DNA from: Leifsonia sp. TF02-11
GTDB taxonomy: Bacteria; Actinomycetota; Actinomycetes; Actinomycetales; Microbacteriaceae
Assembly (NCBI RefSeq): GCF_017565305.1
Contig: NZ_JAGEKP010000003.1
Coordinates: 248,001 to 312,000, forward strand
Length of the DNA: 64,000 nt
Direction: 5' to 3'
The notes under the pieces were generated by a model that was not told where the DNA came from, made no database searches, and saw only the letters and a program-made list of their open reading frames with translations. Positions 44,887-51,947 of the stretch are shown here, piece after piece. Position 1 is the first letter of the stretch. Every line of letters begins with the position of its first letter. A program made the position numbers and the translations under genes.

Positions 44887-45893
44887 TGCTTGAGCGCTGG
44901 GTTCAGAGGGCACTTAGGAAGCTCACTGCTGCCCAGCGTGAACATTTTGCCCTGGACCCACTTCGCTCACTTGGCGATGACCACCGGTTCACCGTCCGAG
45001 CTGTCGAGCACCTGGCTAGCCGGCGAGATCACGGCGGAGGTTGCGACGGAACCTCGTTTCTCGAAGACAACGTCATTCTTTATGCGCCGTCACCCAACAG
45101 CAAACGGCAGAACTTTACCCTCGCTCACGAGCTAGGCCATTGGCTGGTGGAGCAAGATTCTGCCACGCTCGACTGGCTGGCCGACCAGGACGAGCCGCAG
45201 GCTGCGATCGAGTCGCTTTGCGATGCGATCGCGCAACGACTCCTCCTTCCGGAGGACCTAATCGACTACGTCGTCGGCCGACCGATTCGCGCCCAGGACG
45301 TGGTAGCCCTCTTCGAGCAATCGGCCGCGAGCCTGCCTGTGTGCGCTATTGCCGCTGCCGCTCGCCTCCCCCAGCTGGGTGCGGTAATCATCATCGACCG
45401 CCGCACCATGAAGGTGACCTCTTCGAGCGTTCACCCGCACCCAGAGCGCGGTTGGCCGTCGATCTATCCTTGGCCGGGAGAGGAACTGCCGGAAGGCCAC
45501 AGCCTCCGGACCATCGGCTCCGGCGAGACGATCACGCGCCGTTCGTTCTGGCGAAACCGCTGGGGCAAGCGAGCGGATTACTACGTCGACGCAATCGCGT
45601 CCGACCGAGCTATTTGTGCGGTAATTTCTGACACGGATCTGTGGGGCGTGGACACCATGCCGGTACTCATGGATCACGATTACGTTCAACGGCCCGAGAA
45701 CGCCTTTCAATGTTGTGGCGAGTGGCGCACGGTCCGCGGTTTTCCCTGTCCTAAGTGCGGCCGCGGTTATTGCCCCGTTTGCGGGAACTGCCGTTGCACC
45801 ACCGTGTCCAGGAGCGAAGGGCAGTGCCGTAACTGCAACACCATCACTCCGGTCCACCTTCTGGCCGATGGACTGTGTGAAATCTGCGCATGA
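44883..45893 (+). CDS. ImmA/IrrE-type metalloprotease with cysteine-rich C-terminal domain
   Basis: This encodes 336 residues. The zinc protease motif is H82-E-L-G-H86 within QNFTLAHELGHWLVEQ, followed by the usual third-ligand helix (about 108-123, ESLCDAIAQRLLLP). This is the IrrE/ImmA family, whose members cleave HTH repressors to switch on mobile elements or stress genes. The last 60 residues hold 12 cysteines in CxxC-like pairs (277/278, 289/292, 297/300, 303/305, 315/318, 332/335). This suggests two or three zinc ribbons, or a metal or redox sensor. It overlaps the HTH gene by ATGA and ends two bases before the right copy of the 55-bp repeat. Confidence 0.85.
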   Translation: MMLERWVQRALRKLTAAQREHFALDPLRSLGDDHRFTVRAVEHLASRRDHGGGCDGTSFLEDNVILYAPSPNSKRQNFTLAHELGHWLVEQDSATLDWLADQDEPQAAIESLCDAIAQRLLLPEDLIDYVVGRPIRAQDVVALFEQSAASLPVCAIAAAARLPQLGAVIIIDRRTMKVTSSSVHPHPERGWPSIYPWPGEELPEGHSLRTIGSGETITRRSFWRNRWGKRADYYVDAIASDRAICAVISDTDLWGVDTMPVLMDHDYVQRPENAFQCCGEWRTVRGFPCPKCGRGYCPVCGNCRCTTVSRSEGQCRNCNTITPVHLLADGLCEICA

Positions 45894-45895
45894 GA

Positions 45896-45951
45896 GCTAA
45901 TACTTCCTTCGCCCGCTTCGACTACCAGTTGGAAGCGCCGTAGCAGCGCGG
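45896..45951 (+). repeat. Imperfect ~55-bp repeat, right copy (before the 51-aa gene)
   Basis: Shares GCTAATA, CTTCGACTACC, GTT-GGAA, CGC and AGCGCGG blocks with 43712-43766. It starts two bases after the protease stop and ends 32 bases before the ATG of the 51-residue gene, almost the same distance as the left copy to its own gene. Confidence 0.65.
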
Positions 45952-45983
45952 AACACCGCTTCCAGGCAGGAGGTGAAGGACAC

Positions 45984-46139
45984 ATGGCAAAGAACACTGG
46001 ACGCGGATACCGCGTTGGCGCCGTCAAGGGCCGAAGCGAGTTCAAGTCGGGCAACACCTGGTTCAAGCGCAACACTGCCAACGGCCAGATCATGAACGGT
46101 AGCTCCCAGCAGCACAAGGGCGTTCGCAACGAGAAGTAG
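45984..46139 (+). CDS. Small basic conserved protein (51 aa)
   Basis: A 51-residue frame starts at 45984 with a near-perfect AGGAGGTGA SD and ends just before a strong terminator, so it is very likely translated. The product begins MAKNTGRGYRVGAVKGRSEF and ends QHKGVRNEK. From memory, this GxGxRxGAVxGRSQ...KGVRxEK pattern marks a widespread family of short uncharacterised bacterial proteins. It is rich in Lys, Arg, Gly and Asn and lacks hydrophobic segments, suggesting RNA or ribosome binding. It stands behind the right copy of the repeat and may be a target of the sigma factor encoded upstream. Confidence 0.82.
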   Translation: MAKNTGRGYRVGAVKGRSEFKSGNTWFKRNTANGQIMNGSSQQHKGVRNEK

Positions 46140-46144
46140 CCCGA

Positions 46145-46172
46145 GGGGGCCGGCACTCGGCCGCCGGCCCCC
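46145..46172 (+). terminator. Strong hairpin terminator after the 51-aa gene
   Basis: Perfect 10-bp arms GGGGGCCGGC (46145-46154) and GCCGGCCCCC (46163-46172) close an 8-base loop, five bases after the stop codon. Confidence 0.8.
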
Positions 46173-46208
46173 ACTTCGCGAAGCCCAAAGACACCTAGCG
46201 AAAGAAGC

Positions 46209-46862
46209 ATGCATAACATGGACACCGAACACCACACCCCTTCACTCACACACCTCAGGGCATTCACCAATTCCCGCACCAAGGGCCGACCCACGCACGT
46301 CGCCCAGGACCGACGCCAGGTAACCGCACCTTCAAACGACCGGATCTTCGCCTTCGCTTACGAACGGTTCTTGACTGGCGTTGTTGAAGACATCAACAAC
46401 GACTTCACTAGCCGCGCAATGGAGCGCGCAGTCGCTGCCGCACCCGATCGAATGCGGCAGAGCTACCGCGCCGCCGCTGAGGGGATGGCAAGGCTGCTCA
46501 GCGAACTGGAAACGCAGGCAGCGCGGCGCAGACAGCGAAACGTCGTCGTCGTCGACGCCGACGGGCTGGAGCTCGTTAGCTTGCGAATCCATCTGATCGT
46601 CAGCATGCGCGATGGAAGTCGTATCGGAGCGCTTCTCTACTTTTCAGAGAAGGCTCTCACCCCTACCGAGCTCATGCTCATGGATACCGCAGTCGCCTTG
46701 GCTGTCAGGCAGATCGACGCGGAGACAATCCCGGCCATCATCATGGTTCGCACCGGCACTATCCACCTTATCGAAGTGGGCGCCGCCACCGAGCCCGACC
46801 GCGTTCGATTCCTTCGCGCGGAATCCCTGGCTTACCGATCAGAATGGGCTGCAAGCGCCTGA
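46209..46862 (+). CDS. Hypothetical protein in accessory block (217 aa)
   Basis: I do not recognise this 217-residue protein. The first ~45 residues are polar and probably disordered. Residues 50-105 are helical and Arg/Ala-rich (RAMERAVAAAPDRMRQSYRA). From ~112 a compact alpha/beta part begins with VVVVDADGLELVSLRIHLIV, then a second strand pair (IPAIIMVRTGTIHLIEV). There is no signal peptide or membrane segment. A GAAAGAAG RBS precedes the ATG; the Met at 46218 is an alternative start. It follows the terminator of the 51-aa gene, so it has its own promoter. Composition is like the adjacent cassette. Confidence 0.6.
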   Translation: MHNMDTEHHTPSLTHLRAFTNSRTKGRPTHVAQDRRQVTAPSNDRIFAFAYERFLTGVVEDINNDFTSRAMERAVAAAPDRMRQSYRAAAEGMARLLSELETQAARRRQRNVVVVDADGLELVSLRIHLIVSMRDGSRIGALLYFSEKALTPTELMLMDTAVALAVRQIDAETIPAIIMVRTGTIHLIEVGAATEPDRVRFLRAESLAYRSEWAASA

Positions 46863-47116
46863 GGGTCCATTCGACCGGCTCGCGGCAGACTGAGAGCAAC
46901 CACAACGATCGTTTGGTCCGGGCAGAGCGGTCGTGCCATAAGGGGCAGATTGCGGAGGTGTCCGTTGCCGTTGCGGCAGATACCGTCGTGGTGTCCGGCA
47001 ATGACCCCACGAGCTGACCCATTTGCGGAGGTTTCGCCGTTTGTCGCGTGACGACTCATCTAACGAAAGAGCGTGGACATCTTCGTTTCGACTTTCGCCG
47101 TCAGCTCTTGCCGAAG
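46863..47116. other. Gene-free stretch between convergent accessory genes with short direct repeats
   Basis: No coding sign. TTGCGGAGGTGTCCG (46950-46964) and TTGCGGAGGTTTCG (47023-47036) are near-identical direct copies 73 bp apart, with a TGCCG/CGGCA hairpin between them (46966-46978). The pattern recalls recombination or resolvase half-sites of decayed mobile DNA; this is a weak inference. Confidence 0.35.
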
Positions 47117-47860
47117 TTAACTGGATCCGGATGGTGCGTCGGTCGAGCCAGACTGCTCGGCATCCACGTGCATGAGTGATCGCAGCTTCATGTAGCTGGC
47201 GCGTATCTCGCTGAACAGACCGAGATAATTTCCATAGCTCTTCTGCAGTGCCTCCTGCTCCGCAGCGGCCTTTGCCTTCGCTGCTATGTCAGCGCTCTTC
47301 TCCTCCGTGAGGAAGCCCAGCGCCTGCATCATCGTGTTGGCGAACCCCTCGGACTCCACACCATCTCGTAGGCGCCTCAGGACCTCGTCCTGATAATCGG
47401 CTCGGTCCGGAGACATCAAGCGACCCCAATCGTCGCGCATGAGGGCTACATTCACGTCGGAGAGCAGCTTTCTGCCCGCTGCATGCAGCAGAGGAAGCTT
47501 GGTAGCGATCTCGCTGGCGAGCCTGAGTTCTTCAAGATCTGGCGCGGCAGCCTGCCACTGGGCAACAGGGAGGCCATCGAGAGCAGCCCATAACTCCGCA
47601 AATGGGTCGTCCATCGTATGGCTCAGCCAGGGCGGAGTCATAACCTCCTTGGCAACGGCGACGACTACTCTGCTTCGCGCGACTGACCACGATGCCTTGG
47701 CGAAGCTCCTAGCCTGACGTTGCTCAGCAGTCCTCTGCCACAAGTACAGAAAGATGCCGATGGCGAGACCAATAATGGCGGACGAGAGAAGGTCCGGAAC
47801 GAACTGGCTCCAGTCCGCGGGCCATGCGGGGCTACCAGTTGGGGCGGCGATCAGCGTCAC
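47117..47860 (-). CDS. Membrane-anchored hypothetical protein (247 aa)
   Basis: A 247-residue protein with one N-terminal membrane helix (about 25-45: LLSSAIIGLAIGIFLYLW) and a long cytoplasm-facing helical domain. The region ~175-225 is Ala/Glu/Lys-rich with heptad patterning (KSADIAAKAKAAAEQEALQK), a probable coiled coil. No enzyme motif is visible. It lies alone on the - strand within the accessory block, and I cannot assign a function. Confidence 0.6.
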   Translation of the reverse strand: MTLIAAPTGSPAWPADWSQFVPDLLSSAIIGLAIGIFLYLWQRTAEQRQARSFAKASWSVARSRVVVAVAKEVMTPPWLSHTMDDPFAELWAALDGLPVAQWQAAAPDLEELRLASEIATKLPLLHAAGRKLLSDVNVALMRDDWGRLMSPDRADYQDEVLRRLRDGVESEGFANTMMQALGFLTEEKSADIAAKAKAAAEQEALQKSYGNYLGLFSEIRASYMKLRSLMHVDAEQSGSTDAPSGSS

Positions 47861-48323
47861 GCGGAGACACTATCGTGTCGCGTTTCGTCGCGTCGGAGCG
47901 ACAAAGTACTTGGACAACGGCAACGACACATTGCTTGGCAACCTAAGCGATACACCGCTCACAACGACAAGATGCGTGGCCGTTCACATCGGTTGTGCTG
48001 TCGGTCCTCGCGGGGCGCGCAGGGCAACGGGATTACCCCAATTCGCGGGCAATCGCGCATATCTGTGAACGCTCTCGCTTCGTGCACACCTCGGTCAGGG
48101 AGCCCCGGCGTCCGGCGCCTCCGACCACCGAACAGTTGCCCCCGATGCGCCGGCCCTGGTCTGTCGGCGCCGTGGCGAGACTCGCGCTTCCACTCCCATT
48201 CGACCAGGCAGCGCCACCTCCGCTGGGCCAGCGGGATGCGGGAAGCACTTGTCCCCCGATAGAGTGTCACCGTCGCGCCCTTCTGGCGACCAACACCCGC
48301 CCCGATAACCCGAGGAACCCGCC
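47861..48323. other. 463-bp gene-free stretch
   Basis: No frame with convincing start, codon use or RBS is seen. GACACTATCGTGTC (47867-47880), a GACAC/GTGTC palindrome just upstream of the 47860 start, may be an operator for that gene. TTGTCC near 48250 and TAGAGT near 48263 suggest, weakly, a promoter toward 48324. Confidence 0.4.
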
Positions 48324-48707
48324 ATGGCGTCCGCCCACGACTTCTTCCTGCTCGGCGACCACGAGGCCGCCAAGCAACTCGTCACCTCCGCGCTCCAGGC
48401 CGAGGGCTTCACCGTCACTATGACCCCGTCCGGTGGTCTGCTCGCCAAGCGCGGGAGCGCTGCCAGAACCTTCTGGCTGGGTGCCATGGCGGGCAAGAAC
48501 TTCCAGGTGTCCTTCCTCGTCGACTTCATGGTCGATCAGCAGGGCCGCCTGGTCGCGCGCCTGAACCGCAACATGGTGTCAGGGGCGTTGAAGGGCGGAG
48601 CGATCGGCGCCGCCAAAACCGACACGGCGTTCCAGGAGACTGCCAACGCCATCGCTGCCGCCGCCCACCCCGCCGGCATCCTCGGCGACAGCATCTCTCA
48701 GAACTAG
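48324..48707 (+). CDS. Hypothetical protein (127 aa)
   Basis: This 127-residue protein begins MASAHDFFLLGDHEAAKQLV. A short helix-strand opening is followed by a beta hairpin (TVTMTPSGGLLAKRG), a central hydrophobic stretch (ARTFWLGAMAGKNFQVSFLV) and an Ala/Gly-rich end. It contains no signal peptide or catalytic motif. A GAGGAAC RBS lies upstream. It is separated by 42 bp from the DUF4190 gene and may be co-transcribed with it. Function unknown. Confidence 0.65.
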   Translation: MASAHDFFLLGDHEAAKQLVTSALQAEGFTVTMTPSGGLLAKRGSAARTFWLGAMAGKNFQVSFLVDFMVDQQGRLVARLNRNMVSGALKGGAIGAAKTDTAFQETANAIAAAAHPAGILGDSISQN

Positions 48708-48749
48708 CCACCTCACCCACCCCGCATCGCAGATCGGAGTCACCTCGCC

Positions 48750-49055
48750 ATGACCGACCAGAACCCGAATGCTTACCCGCCGGCCGCGCCCGCCTATGCC
48801 CCGTACCCGGCACAGAAGAGCGGCACCAACGTGTTGGCGATCATCGCCCTCGTCGGCGCGTTCGTCTTCCCGCTCGCCGGTGTGATCTGTGGGCACATCG
48901 CCCTCGGTCAGATCAAGCGCACCGGCGAAAGCGGCCGAGGCCTCGCGATCGCTGGCCTCGTCATCGGCTATGTCTACATCGCCTTCATCGTGCTCTTCAC
49001 CGTCCTGGCGATCGTGTTCGCCGCTTCAGCCGGGTACTCCAGCTCCTCCTACTGA
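48750..49055 (+). CDS. DUF4190 small membrane protein
   Basis: This 101-residue protein has a Pro/Ala/Tyr-rich N-terminal cytoplasmic tail (NPNAYPPAAPAYAPYPAQ). Two membrane helices (about 28-50 and 66-92) flank GHIALGQIKRTGESGRGLAI, the conserved DUF4190 loop. Members are common in actinobacteria, often with no known role. It follows the 127-aa gene closely. After it, 288 bp to the next gene contain no supported feature. Confidence 0.82.
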   Translation: MTDQNPNAYPPAAPAYAPYPAQKSGTNVLAIIALVGAFVFPLAGVICGHIALGQIKRTGESGRGLAIAGLVIGYVYIAFIVLFTVLAIVFAASAGYSSSSY

Positions 49056-49343
49056 CCGGCGTCCTCGAAGCCTCCGGCGCCCGCGCCGCCGCTATTACCC
49101 TCGCGCGGACGCCGGGGCTTTCCAACGAGAGCCGACGACCTGGGCCTCGTCTGCACCAACCCGCCGCACTCACCTTCCCCGCCTCCGACGCCCGAAATGT
49201 TGCTCACGGTGCGCCGTTCCCAGCAGTGTGGGCGCAGAAGGCGGGGGAGATGCCCACTACGATTACGTCGCGAATGATCCGACAACAGCGAGTGATCCGG
49301 CAGTGATGAGGCAGGGCGACAGCGTGGCAGGCGAGGAGGCCAG

Positions 49344-49946
49344 ATGACGCAGACTCCGACCGAACTGCTATCCGATCTGCACCATGTCGGGGTCGATGTC
49401 GACGATCTCTGGCAACTTGTGAATACGCGGGAGCGTTACGACGACGCTGTTCCAGTCCTGGTCGATTGGTTGGCTCACCTGGACGAGCGGGTGCCGTATG
49501 AATATCGCGCGCGCATAGAAGAGCCTCTGGTCCGCGCGTTGATCGTGCCGGCGGCGCGGAAGACCGCGCCTCCTGTGCTGATCGAGCGATTCAAGCTTCC
49601 GGAGACCGAACCGCGCAGGAGCGTGCGTTGGGTAATCGGTCATGCTCTGGGGACCCTCGCCGGGGATGAATACTTCTCCGAGCTTGAGGCGCTGGCCCGC
49701 AACTGGACGTATGGTCGAGACCGAGAAGCGATGCTGCGTGCGTTTGGTCGTTCGAAAAACCCTCGTGCCGTTCCGCTTCTCCTCGACCTGCTTGATGATG
49801 AGGATGTCGTCGCACATGCAGTTGAGGCGTTAGGTCCCCACAAAGACCCGCGATCGCGCATCCCGTTGGAACGACTCCTGACACATGAGCGTCCACTCGT
49901 CAGACGGGAAGCCACGAAGGCCCTGAAGAAGCTCCCTGCTGAGTGA
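49344..49946 (+). CDS. HEAT-repeat protein
   Basis: A 200-residue helical-repeat protein. The N-terminal half is charged. The C-terminal half shows HEAT-like units: RSVRWVIGHALGTLAGDEYF, REAMLRAFGRSKNPRAVPLL and VVAHAVEALGPHKDPRSRIP, ending RPLVRREATKALKKL. Such repeats act as protein-binding scaffolds; no enzyme domain is attached. A GAGGAGG SD lies six bases before the ATG. Lower GC and neighbours without core functions place it in the accessory block. Partner unknown. Confidence 0.75.
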   Translation: MTQTPTELLSDLHHVGVDVDDLWQLVNTRERYDDAVPVLVDWLAHLDERVPYEYRARIEEPLVRALIVPAARKTAPPVLIERFKLPETEPRRSVRWVIGHALGTLAGDEYFSELEALARNWTYGRDREAMLRAFGRSKNPRAVPLLLDLLDDEDVVAHAVEALGPHKDPRSRIPLERLLTHERPLVRREATKALKKLPAE

Positions 49947-50122
49947 TGTGTTTGTCTGTGCCCAGGCGCGGCGGGATGAACTGCAGGCCGCTCCCGGTCG
50001 CGTACGGATTCGGCCGGCGCGATTCGCTCGACGCGACCTGGGTCCATCCCGGTGCCGCCATGACGCGCGTGAGGATGGACTGTGCGGCAGCTGCGGCACG
50101 GTGAACCACGCAAGGAGTGTCG

Positions 50123-50269
50123 ATGTCCAACGATCGGAATGAGTCAGCGCCGGAGTCGGGAGGGGACGACGAGGAGCAGACGACGGACGGCTCGGAAGCA
50201 GGGCATCCTGCGGAGAGCATCAGCGACAAGGTGAAGTCGCTTCTTCCCGACGGTTGGTTGGACAGGTAG
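50123..50269 (+). CDS. Small acidic protein (48 aa)
   Basis: A 48-residue frame with AAGGAG five bases before its ATG and a strong terminator 15 bases after its stop. The product starts MSNDRNESAPESGGDDEEQ and ends DKVKSLLPDGWLDR; the first 30 residues are acidic and disordered and the end is a short amphipathic helix. The RBS and terminator support translation. Function unknown. Confidence 0.6.
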   Translation: MSNDRNESAPESGGDDEEQTTDGSEAGHPAESISDKVKSLLPDGWLDR

Positions 50270-50283
50270 GGCGCTCACCGACA

Positions 50284-50316
50284 AGAAGGCCCGGGCTCGG
50301 AGAGCTCGGGCCTTCT
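50284..50316. terminator. Bidirectional terminator between convergent genes
   Basis: Arms AGAAGGCCCGGGCTC (50284-50298) and GAGCTCGGGCCTTCT (50302-50316) pair over 15 bases with one G-U pair and a 3-base loop. It serves the 48-aa gene and the convergent secreted-protein gene. Confidence 0.85.
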
Positions 50317-50336
50317 CGCGTGCGGTGCGACTACGC

Positions 50337-51902
50337 CTACTTGCCCGCCGGGGTCGGCGTCGGCGTCGGCGTCGCGCTCGGCGAGGGCGCCGTCTTCGTC
50401 GTGTTGTCGGGATTCAGCACCTCGGTGTCGGGCGACAGATGGGGGAAGTTCGCGAGCTTGTCGCTCTTGATCGCCCACTGCACATTCTTGCGGTCGTCGG
50501 GGAGTTCGACGTGCACGTTGGGCAGTCTGTAGGTGACGTTCTTGGCGCGGTCGAAGATCAGGACGTCCCCGTCCGCGACGATCAACGGCATCGACACCTG
50601 GACCCAACTCACTTCGCCCGGCTCCACATCCACCGGCATCTTCGCCTCGAAGGTCTTCTCCTCTTTCCACTGGAACTCGTACTTGTTCTTCACCGCGACT
50701 CCGAACTTCTGGCCGAGGATCTTGGCGTCCGTCCGCACGGTGATCTCCAGACCGTACTTGTGCGACATCACGATCTTCTCCTCGATGATGACGTCCGGTT
50801 TCCACACGTGCTTGGTGTAGTTCGCGAAGGAGTACTTCAGCTTGTCGTCCAGCGGTTTGGTCGTCTGCTTCGCATTGGTGAGGTTCACGGTGCAGTCCTG
50901 GCTGTCGATGGAGGTGCAGAAGCGGCTCACGAGGTCGGCCGCGCTCGCTGCGTTCGTCACCACGGTCATGTTCCGGTCGCCGACGACGAGTTCGGCGTCG
51001 TACGTGCCTCGATCGCCGTTGACGGTGTCTTCTCGTGCGACCTTGCAGTCATAGGGAGTGACCTCGTCGCGGCGCAGTTCATCCAGCGGGACGCTGCCCT
51101 TGCCCGGCTGCTGGCTCGTGACGAAGCACGCGGCGTGGTGGTGGAAGATCGCGCCCCGCTCCGTCTGCGACCAGCCGACGACCCAGTAGTTCGTCGGCTT
51201 TCCGCCATCGAAGATGCGATAGCTGAAGCGCGCTCGCGCGAGCGCGCCGTGGCTGATGGTGGTGTCGCCTTCGCGCATCACGACGGCGAACTTCGTGTTC
51301 GCGTTCTCGCCGAGCTTCGGGGATCCGGGTTGGGCGTAGGGAAGGTTGTTGAAGTCGTACTCGCCGTCTGTGAGCGACACGGCGCCGGTGGTGCGCAGGG
51401 TTCCGGATGCCTCGGCGAAGCGGTTCTGCGAGATGGTGAAGACGGCCCGGTTCTTGGCGTCGTGACTGCTGCGGGGCGCCTGGCAGTTCCACTGAGTCGC
51501 GGCCTCCGCCCCGGCGGTACCGGGGCGTCCCTTGTAGATCGAGCAGGAGCTGTCCCACACGCCTCGGGTGTAGTACTGGATCGATGCCTTGACCCAGTAG
51601 CCCGTCGTGTGTCCCACCATGCCGAGCTGGTAGATCAGGGTGCGGGACATGGACTCCGATTTGGGGGCGCTGAGGGTGAAGGCGGTCGCGCCCGACGCCG
51701 GCGCGGCGACGAGAGTGGAGGACGTGCCTCCCGCCGACCCGACGAGCTGTCCATCCGACAGTGTCGTGCGGGAGAGGTTGAAGACCACCTGCGCTGAGAC
51801 GCTGTCGTCGGCGACGGCGGGGCTGGCGGTTCCGGCGAAGCCGGTGAGGATCACGGCCGCGAGGGCCGCGGCGGCTGCGGCGATTTTGGCTGGCGTGGAC
51901 AT
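50337..51902 (-). CDS. Secreted protein of unknown function (521 aa)
   Basis: This encodes a 521-residue exported protein: signal peptide about 1-31 (ALAAVILTGFAGTASPAVAD). A long beta-rich region (about 35-400) with six or so cysteines follows. A segment about 405-450 has alternating polar and hydrophobic residues (KNKYEFQWKEEKTFEAKMPV), and the tail is low complexity (TPTPTPTPAGK). The alternating segment is reminiscent of aerolysin/ETX-type pore formers, but the match is only impressionistic. No catalytic motif or sorting signal is seen. It is followed upstream (51948) by another exported protein on the same strand. Confidence 0.75.
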   Translation of the reverse strand: MSTPAKIAAAAAALAAVILTGFAGTASPAVADDSVSAQVVFNLSRTTLSDGQLVGSAGGTSSTLVAAPASGATAFTLSAPKSESMSRTLIYQLGMVGHTTGYWVKASIQYYTRGVWDSSCSIYKGRPGTAGAEAATQWNCQAPRSSHDAKNRAVFTISQNRFAEASGTLRTTGAVSLTDGEYDFNNLPYAQPGSPKLGENANTKFAVVMREGDTTISHGALARARFSYRIFDGGKPTNYWVVGWSQTERGAIFHHHAACFVTSQQPGKGSVPLDELRRDEVTPYDCKVAREDTVNGDRGTYDAELVVGDRNMTVVTNAASAADLVSRFCTSIDSQDCTVNLTNAKQTTKPLDDKLKYSFANYTKHVWKPDVIIEEKIVMSHKYGLEITVRTDAKILGQKFGVAVKNKYEFQWKEEKTFEAKMPVDVEPGEVSWVQVSMPLIVADGDVLIFDRAKNVTYRLPNVHVELPDDRKNVQWAIKSDKLANFPHLSPDTEVLNPDNTTKTAPSPSATPTPTPTPAGK

Positions 51903-51947
51903 TATCGTGCTTTCTCTTCGATGAACCCGCGGGTGTGTGCGGGTGGC

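Noticed and set aside
48889-49347. 152-codon + strand frame overlapping the DUF4190 gene
   Set aside because: Starts inside the DUF4190 gene in another frame, is Ser/Pro/Arg-rich and has no RBS.
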